From Natrononativus amylolyticus (GTDB lineage: Archaea > Halobacteriota > Halobacteria > Halobacteriales > Natrialbaceae): 64,000 nucleotides of DNA. Below are positions 26,305 to 33,811 of the stretch, piece after piece. The translations under genes and the position numbers were made by a program. How positions within the stretch are numbered: position 1 is the first letter of the stretch; each line of letters opens with the position of its first letter. The notes under the pieces were generated by a model. It did no database searches. It saw nothing but the letters and a program-made list of their open reading frames with translations, and was not told where the DNA came from. The DNA lies in the NCBI RefSeq assembly GCF_024362525.1, contig NZ_CP101458.1:2480001-2544000 (forward strand), written 5' to 3'.

Positions 26305-26796
26305 TTACGACCGCGGATCGACGTCCGGCCCCGGGTACGTACCGCCCTCGACCGCCTCGTAGAGACTCTCCGGGTCGAACAGCATCGCGAACGCGTCGGG
26401 GGGCCGGACGCTCACGGAGACCCGCGGCTGGAGGGTCAGCCCCGCCTTCGCCGAGGTGAGCCGGTCGTCGAACGAGAGGAGGTGAGCCGCGTTTCCCCGG
26501 TAGGCCGACGCCAGCGCCGGGTGGTCCTCGTCGGGGTGGGAGACGAGGACGCAGTCGGCCTCGAGGCGCGTCCGGTGGTCGGCGGCGAGGTCGGGGTCGG
26601 CGAGGGCGGCGACGAGCGCCTCGGCGTCGGCGAGAAGCGGGTCGCTCGCGACGAGGTCGACCCACGAGTGGCTGCGGACGTGATCGAGGGCCTCGCGGGC
26701 GTCGCCGCCGACGAGCAGGTCCGCCGCGAGCACGTCCGCGTCGGCCACCACGCGGGCCGGGTCGGGGTTGTCGGCCCCGCTCGAGCGGTCAGCCAT
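26305..26796 (-). CDS. PIN-domain-like protein
   Basis: This 163-residue protein has the PIN layout: an early Asp in VVADADVLAADLLVGG (about residues 17-32), a central acidic helix DPLLADAEALVAALAD, and the late HLLSFDDRLTSAKAG where VapC-like nucleases carry the metal-binding Asp. PIN proteins are Mg-dependent ribonucleases, often toxins. The start overlaps by eight bases the end of a 37-codon gene, in the manner of an antitoxin-toxin pair. Whether it is a toxin or a housekeeping nuclease is not shown. Confidence 0.7.
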   Translation of the reverse strand: MADRSSGADNPDPARVVADADVLAADLLVGGDAREALDHVRSHSWVDLVASDPLLADAEALVAALADPDLAADHRTRLEADCVLVSHPDEDHPALASAYRGNAAHLLSFDDRLTSAKAGLTLQPRVSVSVRPPDAFAMLFDPESLYEAVEGGTYPGPDVDPRS

Positions 26797-26902
26797 CGTC
26801 CCCCGCCCGCCGGTCGCCGAGTTCCTCGCGGATCGACTCTGTGGAGACGTCGTACGCTGCGGCGCGGTCGAACAGCTCGCGCCACGGCTCGGTGCGGGTC
26901 AT
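26789..26902 (-). CDS. 37-residue protein coupled to the PIN gene
   Basis: ATG at 26902 opens a 37-codon frame, MTRTEPWRELFDRAAAYDVS and on, ending GDDG. Its TGA lies inside the first codons of the PIN gene (ATGGCTGACC), an eight-base overlap. The peptide looks like a short helix-turn-helix of the kind that binds a partner rather than an enzyme. The tight overlap argues for co-translation. It may be an antitoxin-like partner or a cofactor of the PIN protein; there is no DNA-binding domain of the usual VapB type. Confidence 0.55.
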   Translation of the reverse strand: MTRTEPWRELFDRAAAYDVSTESIREELGDRRAGDDG

Positions 26903-26958
26903 CGACTACCGTTCACGCGGCGCGCGCAAAAAAGTGAGTGAACGAGTGAGGTGAAGCT

Positions 26959-27849
26959 TCAGGCGTGCGTGAGGTAGTTTCCGGAGCACCAGACCCAGGC
27001 GTTGTACGCTGGCGCGTGGACGCCCCACCACGTGATGCCGTCGCTGTCTTCGGGGCCGTTCATGATCTCGCCGGTCGTCCCCTCCGCGAGCACTTGCTCG
27101 ACGTCGTAGTGGAGCCCCGGCCCCTCGCGGCCGTTGAGGTCCGTCGTGGTGACGACCTGGTCGCCGTCCTGGAACTCGCCGCCGCCACCGCCGCCACCAC
27201 CGTCCCCGTCGCGGACGTAGTCCATGAACGTGTCCGGATCCCAGTCCGGGCCGGGACAGGACTTCGTGGACGTGCTGCCGCAGTGACTCGAGGAGGTCGG
27301 CGCGTGGCGATGACCGATGATGCCGCCGCCCTGCTCGCAGCGCGCCTCGTCGTAGGTGAAGTACCGCAGCGGGATGTCATACTGGTCTGCGAGCTCGCGG
27401 ACCAGCGACGCGGAGGCCTGGTAACACTCCTCGGTGAAGTAGCGGCCGTAGTCCTCGTGCCACTCGTGTTCGATGCCGATCGAGGGGCTGTTCGTCCCCG
27501 AGGCGTGCCAGGCGACGTCCTCGTGGTGGACCATCTGGGTGACGTGCCCCGGCGCGAAGTTCGTGTGATCGTAGTTGCTCACGACGTAGTGTGCCGAGAC
27601 GTTCGAGTCGGAGTTCTGGAACCAGCTGATCGCCCCCGAGTAGCTGCCGACGGTGCAGTGGACGACGATCCAGTTGATGTCGCCCGCCCCGCGGGAGGAC
27701 GCGCTGTAGTTGCTCGCGTCGGCCGCGACGAACCGGTCGGCCGTGTTCGTCTGGGTGTGACTCGCTCGTGCGGTGTCGATACCTGTGGCGTACAGTCCGC
27801 CTGCCCCGGCGGTTGCGCCAGTTGCCTGAAGGAAGCGTCGTCGCTCCAT
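26959..27849 (-). CDS. Tat-exported N-acetylmuramoyl-L-alanine amidase-like enzyme with C-terminal SH3-like domain
   Basis: This 296-residue protein starts with a Tat leader (MERRRFLQATGATAGAGG, cleavage plausible near residue 30). The amidase_2/PGRP domain spans about 40-210. Residues matching the zinc site and catalytic set of T7 lysozyme are His64 (VVHCT), Tyr88 (SAHYVV), His180 (IIGHRH), Lys196 and Cys198 (TKSCPGPDW). A glycine run (217-224) links to an SH3-like domain (VVTTTDLNGREGPG to WVWCSGNYL) that may bind cell wall. Haloarchaea lack murein, so a bacterial-wall target is the natural reading. There is no obvious immunity gene. Confidence 0.9.
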   Translation of the reverse strand: MERRRFLQATGATAGAGGLYATGIDTARASHTQTNTADRFVAADASNYSASSRGAGDINWIVVHCTVGSYSGAISWFQNSDSNVSAHYVVSNYDHTNFAPGHVTQMVHHEDVAWHASGTNSPSIGIEHEWHEDYGRYFTEECYQASASLVRELADQYDIPLRYFTYDEARCEQGGGIIGHRHAPTSSSHCGSTSTKSCPGPDWDPDTFMDYVRDGDGGGGGGGGEFQDGDQVVTTTDLNGREGPGLHYDVEQVLAEGTTGEIMNGPEDSDGITWWGVHAPAYNAWVWCSGNYLTHA

Positions 27850-27860
27850 AATGCGTTAGA

Positions 27861-27918
27861 GACTGTCAAGCGAGAACGAATCAGTTCACCCCATGACTGT
27901 CAAACGTGGTTATATCCT
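27861..27918 (-). promoter_or_regulatory. Promoter region of the exported amidase with a repeated GACTGTCAA
   Basis: GACTGTCAA occurs at 27861-27869 and again at 27895-27903. The minus-strand TATA-like GGATATAACC lies at 27909-27918, about 60 bases before the ATG at 27849. Both repeat copies therefore fall in the untranslated leader, downstream of the TATA box, where a bound protein could block transcription. Confidence 0.4.
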
Positions 27919-27983
27919 AGTGCGATTACCATTGGATGTTTGACACGCACAGTCGCGGGCGAACGGATGGCGGACTCGAGTCG

Positions 27984-29084
27984 TCACACTCCCTTCGACG
28001 CGCGGTTCAGCGCAAGGTAGACGACCACGCCGACGAGGAACGCGATTCCGAGGTTCGTAAGCAGGCTCAGCAGGCCGATTCCGACCGACAGCGCGAGATT
28101 CGACGACTTGCGAACGCTCTTGCCGAGCGATACGGCGACGATCGCGAGCAGGACGCCGAGCATTGCGAGCGGAAACGCCCCCAGCAAGGTCGCCGTCGCG
28201 ACGAACGCGGTTCCGAGGTAGAGCACGCCCATAACGACGTTCGCACCGCCGGTGCGGGCGCCGAACTCGTGCTTCCCGGCGACGCCGTCGCAGCCGTGAC
28301 ACATCGGAATCCCCCCGACGGGAATCGCGAGGAGGTTCGTCGCCCCCATGCTCGTCGAGAGCTCGTCGGGGGAGACGTCTTCGTCGAACAGGTCCGAGAA
28401 CAGGAGCGACGTCGCGAGCGCCGCGTTTCCGATCGTCATCGCGAGCTGGGCGAACACGCCGTCGGCGGTTCGACCCAGCGCGGCCTGCTCGAGCGGCGGC
28501 ACCGGCGGCGCGCCGGGCCACTGCGGCGACGGGAGTCCCGCCGTCGCGAGCGCCACGGCGACGCCGACGACCAGTACCGCGAGGGCGCTCGCGGTTTTGT
28601 AGCCGGCCAGGATCGCCCCGACGGCGATCGCCAGCCCGACGCCGGCGAGGAGGAGGTCCTCGCCGGCCAGACCGAGACCCGTCTCGAGGAGCAACAGGCC
28701 GACCGCGAGCTGCACCCCGCGGATGACCGGCTCGCCGATCCACCGCTCGACCCTCGCGAGCGTCCCGGTCACGCCGATCGCGAGGAGGACGACGCCCAGG
28801 AGCAATCCGGCGAGCGCCAGCTCTGCGTACGTCAGCACCCCGGCGATCGCGAGAGTCGCCAGCGCCTTCATCGGCTCGACGGAAACCGGCAGTCCGTACC
28901 TGACGCCCCAGACGATCTGGAAGGCGCCGAACGCCAGCAGGACGTGAGGGAGGGAGATCTCGGTCAGGAGCGCGAGGGCGACGACCAGCGGGAGAACCGT
29001 AACCGAATCCCCTATCGCGCCCGTGACCTCCCGCGGCGTCAACTCGAGACGCCCGCGGTCGCCCCATCCGGATGAAAACGCCAT
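27984..29084 (-). CDS. MOT1-like sulfate/molybdate transporter family membrane protein
   Basis: This 366-residue integral membrane protein has about ten hydrophobic segments and the conserved stretches [20 protein letters not shown] (near residues 53-72) and [20 protein letters not shown] (near 245-265). These match the two repeated anion-binding motifs of the MOT1 molybdate transporters. It lacks a STAS domain, as MOT1 does, unlike SulP carriers. It would import molybdate or sulfate. It follows the DHDPS-family gene on the same strand with a 94-base gap that includes a small hairpin. Confidence 0.82.
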   Translation of the reverse strand: MAFSSGWGDRGRLELTPREVTGAIGDSVTVLPLVVALALLTEISLPHVLLAFGAFQIVWGVRYGLPVSVEPMKALATLAIAGVLTYAELALAGLLLGVVLLAIGVTGTLARVERWIGEPVIRGVQLAVGLLLLETGLGLAGEDLLLAGVGLAIAVGAILAGYKTASALAVLVVGVAVALATAGLPSPQWPGAPPVPPLEQAALGRTADGVFAQLAMTIGNAALATSLLFSDLFDEDVSPDELSTSMGATNLLAIPVGGIPMCHGCDGVAGKHEFGARTGGANVVMGVLYLGTAFVATATLLGAFPLAMLGVLLAIVAVSLGKSVRKSSNLALSVGIGLLSLLTNLGIAFLVGVVVYLALNRASKGV

Positions 29085-29116
29085 CTACACACCGTATGGT
29101 CGCGGTGGACTTGAGC

Positions 29117-29131
29117 GTGGTCAGAAACCAC
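29117..29131 (-). terminator. Small hairpin after the DHDPS-family gene
   Basis: GTGGT and ACCAC flank CAGAA (29117-29131) in the gap between the DHDPS-family gene and the MOT1-like gene. It is only five pairs and could equally be a chance palindrome. Confidence 0.25.
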
Positions 29132-29178
29132 TGAGGACTACGGCAATCCGATATCGAAACCGAAATTCGTTACTCCGG

Positions 29179-30048
29179 TCAGGCGTCGAGCGCCGCCTCC
29201 AGCAGCGCCTCGAGTTCGTCCGCCGCCGCGCCGTCGACCGGCGTCAGCGGGCGACGGGGGTACCCGCCCGGCTGGTCGCGCAGTTTCAGCGCGGTTTTCA
29301 CGGCCGGGATGCCGTACCGGCTGGTGAGCGCGTGGTTGAGTTCGACGAGCGCCGTGTTGAGCGAGCGGGCGGCGTCGGCCTCCCCGTCGGCGTGGAGCCG
29401 GTAGACCCGCGCGCACTGTTCGGGAACCGCGTTCGCCAGCGCGAGGATGCCGCCGTCGGTGCCGACGTCGAGCGCCGAGGCGTAGACGCTGCCGCTGCCG
29501 ACGATGACGTCGAACGCCTCGTCGGCCGTGAACCGGAGCAGCCGCTGCAGCTCCGCGATGTTGCCGCTCGAGTCCTTGATCCCCGCGACGTTCTCGTGGT
29601 CGGCCAGCGACTCGGCGGTGCGCGCCGAGAGCGCGTGGCCGGTAAACGGCGGGACGCTGTAGAGGTAGACCGGGAGCGGCGACTCATCAGCCACGTCGCG
29701 GTAGTAGGCTCCGAGGGCGGCGTCGTCGGAGTTGTAGTACGACGGGGTGAGGACGAGCGCGGCGTCGGCGCCCGCGGCCTCGGCGCGCTCGGTCGCCGCG
29801 AGCGTCGGCTCGTACCCCTCGAAGCCGGTGCCCGCGAGCACCGGGAGATCGGTCGCCCCACAGACGGTTTCGACGACCTGCGCGCGCTCCTCGGCGGTCA
29901 ACAGCGGAGCCTCACCGGTCGACCCGCAGGGGACGAGAAAGTCCACGCCGGCCTCCTCGACCCAGCCGGTGAGCGTTGCGAGTGCCTCGTGATCGACCGC
30001 GCCGGTATCGTCGAACGGCGTTACGATCGGGACGCCAGTGCCGTGCAT
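29179..30048 (-). CDS. DHDPS/KDG-aldolase family protein (DapA-like)
   Basis: From the ATG at 30048 this has 289 residues. It begins MHGTGVPIVTPFDDTGAVDH, has the GSTGEAPLLTAEER substrate loop near residues 42-55, the catalytic Tyr in PVYLYSVPPFTG and the Schiff-base Lys in VAGIKDSSGN near 160. Members condense or cleave pyruvate-containing aldols: dihydrodipicolinate synthase, N-acetylneuraminate lyase or 2-keto-3-deoxygluconate aldolase. A KDG-kinase-like gene lies 14 kb away, so KDG aldolase is one option. TATA-like CTTTATCC lies 22-29 bases upstream. Confidence 0.87.
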   Translation of the reverse strand: MHGTGVPIVTPFDDTGAVDHEALATLTGWVEEAGVDFLVPCGSTGEAPLLTAEERAQVVETVCGATDLPVLAGTGFEGYEPTLAATERAEAAGADAALVLTPSYYNSDDAALGAYYRDVADESPLPVYLYSVPPFTGHALSARTAESLADHENVAGIKDSSGNIAELQRLLRFTADEAFDVIVGSGSVYASALDVGTDGGILALANAVPEQCARVYRLHADGEADAARSLNTALVELNHALTSRYGIPAVKTALKLRDQPGGYPRRPLTPVDGAAADELEALLEAALDA

Positions 30049-30069
30049 GCCCGCCGGTACGAACAGGAC

Positions 30070-30077
30070 GGATAAAG
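30070..30077 (-). promoter_or_regulatory. TATA box of the DHDPS-family gene
   Basis: The plus-strand GGATAAAG reads CTTTATCC on the minus strand, 22-29 bases before the ATG at 30048, supporting that start over the longer frame beginning at 30105. Confidence 0.5.
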
Positions 30078-30158
30078 TCTCGCGGGTCGCGGTACCACTC
30101 ACCACCGGACAGCGAGTCGACCAGTACGGCTAAGGGCTCGTCGGAACTCGGTGTAGGC

Positions 30159-31169
30159 GTGAGCGACCTCGGAAAGATCGACCGGAGCTTCTTCGACGAA
30201 CGCGTCGCCTCGAGCCTCGGCGCCGACCGCGACGACGTCAGCCTCGGGCCGCGCCACGGCGTCGACTTCGGCGTCCTCGACGTCGGCGGGCGAGCGGTGG
30301 TCACCGCGACCGATCCGCTCTCGATCGTTCCCGACCTGGGCCTCGAGCGCGCCGCCCGGTTCGCCCTCGACCTGGTGCTGGCTGACGTCGCCGTCAGCGG
30401 CGTCCCGCCGTCGCACCTCTCGATCTGTTTCACCCTCCCGCCGGCGATGAGCGACGCCGACTTTACGACCGTCTGGGAGACGATCCACGAGGAGTGTGCG
30501 GACCTCGGCGTCGGCGTCGTCACCGGCCACACCGCCCGCTACGCCGACTGCTCGTACCCCTGGGTCGGCGCGGCGACGGCCCTCGGCGTGGGGAACCACG
30601 ACCGGCTCGTCAGGCCGGACGGCGCCCGCGTCGGCGACCGGCTGGTCGTGACGACCGGCCCCGGCGCAGAGACCGTCGGCCTGCTGAGCACCCTGTTCGG
30701 CGACCGACTCGAGCTCCCCGCCGAGACCGTCGACACCGCCCGGGAGCGCCTCGAGGACGTCTACTGCGTGCGCGACGCGCTGACGGCGGCGGCCGCCGGC
30801 CCGGTCACCGCGATGCACGACGTCACCGAGGGCGGGCTGGCGGGCGCGCTGAACGAGATGGCCGCCGGCTCCGACACCCGCTTTTCCCTCGAGCGCGACC
30901 GGGTACCGGTCCGCCCCGGCGTCGAGGCGGTCTGCGAGCACTTGGGGATCGACCCCTGGCACGTCACGAGCTGCGGTACGCTCGTCGTCGCCTGCGATCC
31001 CGACGGGGTCGACGATGTCGTCGGGGCGCTCGAGGCTCGCGGCACCGTCGCCGCCGACGTGGGCCGCGTGGAAGCCGGCGAGGGCGTCTTCGTCGACGGC
31101 GAACGCCTCGCACACCCCGACGTCGATCCGTCCTGGGAGGCGTACGCGACCCTCGCGGAGGAGTCCTAA
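30159..31169 (+). CDS. AIR-synthase-related (PurM/HypE-like) ATP-binding protein
   Basis: From the GTG at 30159 the product has 336 residues. The N-terminal half has ATDPLSIVPDLGLERAARFA and VVTGHTARY. The C-terminal half has GAETVGLLSTLFGD and the glycine-rich AMHDVTEGGLAGALNEMA typical of HypE, ThiL, SelD and PurM. HypE-specific C-terminal Cys is missing, so hydrogenase maturation is not supported. A SelD-type active Cys/Sec is also absent. It is a stand-alone archaeal paralogue of unknown substrate. Confidence 0.8.
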   Translation: MSDLGKIDRSFFDERVASSLGADRDDVSLGPRHGVDFGVLDVGGRAVVTATDPLSIVPDLGLERAARFALDLVLADVAVSGVPPSHLSICFTLPPAMSDADFTTVWETIHEECADLGVGVVTGHTARYADCSYPWVGAATALGVGNHDRLVRPDGARVGDRLVVTTGPGAETVGLLSTLFGDRLELPAETVDTARERLEDVYCVRDALTAAAAGPVTAMHDVTEGGLAGALNEMAAGSDTRFSLERDRVPVRPGVEAVCEHLGIDPWHVTSCGTLVVACDPDGVDDVVGALEARGTVAADVGRVEAGEGVFVDGERLAHPDVDPSWEAYATLAEES

Positions 31170-31258
31170 CGCCGGGACGCTGGGTACTCGGCGGGGTCGA
31201 ACGGAGCGACCCGCGGGCGAGGGGCGCCAACTATACCCGTACCCGTGGTCCGTTCCGC

Positions 31259-32416
31259 ATGTCGAACGGTTCGCTCGAGGCGCCCTCCGACCGCCGCCGG
31301 CTCATTTGGTGGCTGCTGGCACTTGCCGTCGCCGCCGTCCTCGCGGTCGTTCTCGTGCGGTTCCTGGGCGTCGTCGCCTTCGGACTCTTTCTCTACTACG
31401 TCGCCCGGCCGGTCGCCCGGCGCCTCGAGGGCGTCGTCGGCGTGGGGCGAGCGGCTGCGCTCACGCTCCTCACGTTGATCCTCCCGCTGATCGCGGTGCT
31501 CGGCGTCGTCCTCACGGTCGCCGTCGGCCAGCTGCTCAGCCTGACCGGCGCCGATATCGACCGCGCCCTCGAGGCCGTCGGAACGACGGTGCAGGTGGAC
31601 CGTCCACCGGAGTCGCCCGGCGAACTCCTCTCCGTGCTGGTCGGCCGCCTCCAGCCGACGGACGCGACGACGCTGCTCGACGTCGGCGGCGAGGTGCTCG
31701 GCCAGATCGCCGGCGCCGTGCTGACGCTCACGCTGCTGCTCGCGTTCGTCTACGTCCTGCTGTGCTACGACCGCAGCATCGGTCGCTGGCTTCGCGGGCT
31801 CGCGCGCGAGCCCGACTCGCCGGCCGGGGCGTACCTCGCAGCGGTCGACCGCGAACTCGGCCGCGTGTACGTCGGGCAGCTGCTCACCGTGTTCGTCGTC
31901 GTCGTCCTCTCGTGGCTGCTGTACGCGGGCGTAAACGCCGCGTCACCGGCCGGCGTGGCCGTCCCGTTCCCGGCGCTGCTCGCGCTGCTCACCGGCGTTG
32001 CCTCGTTCATTCCGCTGATCGGCCGGTCGCTGATCTACCTCCCGCTGGTGGTCTACCTCGTCTTCCGCGCGCTCCAGACCGGCCCGGAACTGCTCTGGGT
32101 TCCCCTCGCCGTCGCCGTCGGCGGCTGGCTCGTCCTCGACTCGACCATCCGGTACGGCGTTCGACCCTACCTCTCGAGTCACGGCACGCCCTCGAGCGTG
32201 ATGCTCGTCGCCTACCTGGTCGGCGGGGCGCTCGTCGGCTGGTACGGCGTCTTTCTCGCCCCGCTCGTCGTCGTGAGCTGTCGCCAGTTCCTGGCCGACG
32301 TCTTCCCGCCGCTGCTCCGCGGCGACCCGATCGGGACGGCGGCGGTCGCGTCCGAACCGAACGCCGCGCGCGAACCGCCGGAGGACGACCCCGCCTCGAG
32401 CCCGGAGACGACCTGA
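31259..32416 (+). CDS. AI-2E-family (YdiK/PerM-like) membrane protein
   Basis: This 385-residue protein has about eight membrane segments: two near the N-terminus (LIWWLLALAVAAVLAVVLV and GVVAFGLFLYYVA), a paired segment near residue 75, and a block from 210 to 345. The conserved ALLTGVASFIPLIGRSLIYLP fits the family motif. A periplasmic-side loop lies at about 110-160. Family members include exporters and Na/H antiporters; the substrate here is unknown. The hydrophilic acidic tail is haloarchaeal. The start ATG at 31259 follows the AIR-synthase gene by about 90 bases. Confidence 0.85.
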   Translation: MSNGSLEAPSDRRRLIWWLLALAVAAVLAVVLVRFLGVVAFGLFLYYVARPVARRLEGVVGVGRAAALTLLTLILPLIAVLGVVLTVAVGQLLSLTGADIDRALEAVGTTVQVDRPPESPGELLSVLVGRLQPTDATTLLDVGGEVLGQIAGAVLTLTLLLAFVYVLLCYDRSIGRWLRGLAREPDSPAGAYLAAVDRELGRVYVGQLLTVFVVVVLSWLLYAGVNAASPAGVAVPFPALLALLTGVASFIPLIGRSLIYLPLVVYLVFRALQTGPELLWVPLAVAVGGWLVLDSTIRYGVRPYLSSHGTPSSVMLVAYLVGGALVGWYGVFLAPLVVVSCRQFLADVFPPLLRGDPIGTAAVASEPNAAREPPEDDPASSPETT

Positions 32417-32439
32417 TCGCCGATACGAGTCACCACTGA

Positions 32440-32447
32440 TTTATACA
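32440..32447 (+). promoter_or_regulatory. TATA box of thiD
   Basis: TTTATACA lies 21-28 bases before the ATG at 32468, consistent with a leaderless thiD message. No TPP-riboswitch-like sequence is present in the gap. Confidence 0.6.
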
Positions 32448-32467
32448 ACCGCAGAATACAGCCGACT

Positions 32468-33319
32468 ATGCGATCGCCCACGCCCGAACTCCCGCCCGTC
32501 GCGCTGACGATCGCGGGGAGCGACTCCGGCGGCGGCGCCGGCATCCAGGCGGACCTGGTGACGATGGCCGCCAGCGGCGTCTACGGGACGAGCGTCGTCA
32601 CGGCGGTGACCGCCCAGCACACCCGCGGCGTCGAACGCTCGTTCGCCCTGCCCGCGAGGGAAGTCGAGGCGCAGCTGTCGGCCGTCGCCGACGACTTCGA
32701 AATCGGGGCGGCGAAGACCGGGATGCTCGCGACCCCCGAGATCGTCGAGACGGTGGCCGAGCGGGCCGCCGACTTCGCGTTCCCGCTCGTCGTCGACCCC
32801 GTGATGGTCGCCACCTCCGGCGACCGGCTGCTCGAGCCGGCCGCCGAAGCCGCCTACGAGGAACTCGTGGGGACGGCGGCGCTGGTGACCCCGAACACCG
32901 ACGAGGCGGCGGTGCTGACCGGGATCGACGTCGCCGACGAAACGAGCGCGAGAGAGGCCGGCGGGGCGCTGCTCGAGCGGGGCGCCGACGCGGCGCTCGT
33001 GACCGGCGGCCACCTCTCCGGCGAGCGGGTCCGTGACGTGCTCGTGACGCCCGGCGGCTCGAGGACGTTCGAGCACCCGCGAGTCGAGACTGTGGCGACC
33101 CACGGCTCGGGCTGTACGCTCTCGGCGGCGATCACCGCGCGGCTGGCCGCCGGAGAGGACCTCGAGGCCGCCGTCTCGGCGGCGACGGAGACGGTGGCTC
33201 GAGCCGTCCGCCGCTACTACGACGTCGGGCGGGGTCCCGGCGCGGTCAACCACGCCGTCGATCTGCGACCCGATGCACCGCGGTCGTCGCCGGCCGGCGC
33301 GCCCAATCGGGACGGGTAG
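32468..33319 (+). CDS. thiD: Hydroxymethylpyrimidine/phosphomethylpyrimidine kinase
   Basis: This 283-residue protein starts with the ribokinase-fold entry LTIAGSDSGGGAGIQADLVT near residues 13-32 and has TAVTAQHTRGV near 46. VDPVMVATSGDRLL follows near 104, and the anion-hole/catalytic HGSGCTLSAAI includes Cys216. It phosphorylates HMP and then HMP-P in thiamine pyrimidine synthesis. Many haloarchaeal ThiD proteins carry a C-terminal ThiN domain; this one ends after the kinase domain, so thiamine-phosphate synthase must be elsewhere. Confidence 0.94.
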   Translation: MRSPTPELPPVALTIAGSDSGGGAGIQADLVTMAASGVYGTSVVTAVTAQHTRGVERSFALPAREVEAQLSAVADDFEIGAAKTGMLATPEIVETVAERAADFAFPLVVDPVMVATSGDRLLEPAAEAAYEELVGTAALVTPNTDEAAVLTGIDVADETSAREAGGALLERGADAALVTGGHLSGERVRDVLVTPGGSRTFEHPRVETVATHGSGCTLSAAITARLAAGEDLEAAVSAATETVARAVRRYYDVGRGPGAVNHAVDLRPDAPRSSPAGAPNRDG

Positions 33320-33374
33320 CCCGAACGCCTGCCTCGGTGGGGAGATTTTTGCACCCGTGGCGCGTCGACGGCGT

Positions 33375-33698
33375 ATGGTCGAATCCCCGTTCGACGCGGA
33401 GATCCGCGTCGGTGAGGTGCTCAGCGCGGAGGCGTTCCCGGAGACGAACAAGCCGGAGATGGTGAAACTCCGGATCGACCTGGGCGGAGAGACGGTGCAG
33501 TCAGCCGCCCAGCTCGGCTACAACCACGACCCCGCGGAGCTTCCGGGACGACAGGTGCTGTGTGCGACCGGACTCGGAACGGTGCGGATTGCGGGCTTCG
33601 AATCCGAAGCGCTGACCGTCGGCGTTCCCGACGACGACGGTCGACCGGTGCTCGTAACGCCCGACCGGGAGGTGCCGCTGGGCGGACGGCAGTACTGA
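33375..33698 (+). CDS. tRNA-binding (OB-fold) domain protein, CsaA-like
   Basis: This 107-residue protein starts at the ATG at 33375 (MVESPFDAEIRVGEVLSAEA). It matches the EMAP-II/CsaA-type OB-fold: RVGEV at strand one, KPEMVKLRIDLGGE in the middle, QLGYNHDPAELPGRQVLCAT and the late GFESEALTVGVPDD. Stand-alone copies are chaperone-like or tRNA-binding; the same fold ends methionyl-tRNA synthetase. There is no synthetase gene beside it. Confidence 0.88.
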   Translation: MVESPFDAEIRVGEVLSAEAFPETNKPEMVKLRIDLGGETVQSAAQLGYNHDPAELPGRQVLCATGLGTVRIAGFESEALTVGVPDDDGRPVLVTPDREVPLGGRQY

Positions 33699-33780
33699 CG
33701 ACTACTGGTCGACGCGTCGCTCGAGGCGAGGTCGCCAATAAAATACGCACGTCCCCACGGTGTCGATCCTGCTCCAGCGT

Positions 33781-33796
33781 CGTGGTCCCCACCACG
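33781..33796. terminator. Hairpin between convergent genes
   Basis: CGTGGT and ACCACG pair around CCCC, followed by TCTTCCC, in the 113-base gap between the tRNA-binding protein gene and the convergent beta-helix gene. It is a plausible terminator for either strand. Confidence 0.4.
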
Positions 33797-33811
33797 TCTT
33801 CCCGGAAGCGG

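Noticed and set aside
30159-31169. Selenophosphate synthetase (SelD) or hydrogenase maturation HypE
   Set aside because: The fold is right, but the N-terminal active Cys/Sec of SelD and the C-terminal Cys of HypE are missing, and no partner genes are nearby.
7010-31169. A selenium/molybdenum enzyme system made of YqeC, the MOT1-like transporter and the AIR-synthase-like protein
   Set aside because: The genes are 20 kb apart, and no molybdenum hydroxylase or selenium-insertion gene is in the window, so a link is not supported.
32417-32467. TPP riboswitch in front of thiD
   Set aside because: The gap is only 51 bases with a TATA box in the right place for a leaderless mRNA; there is no room for the aptamer.
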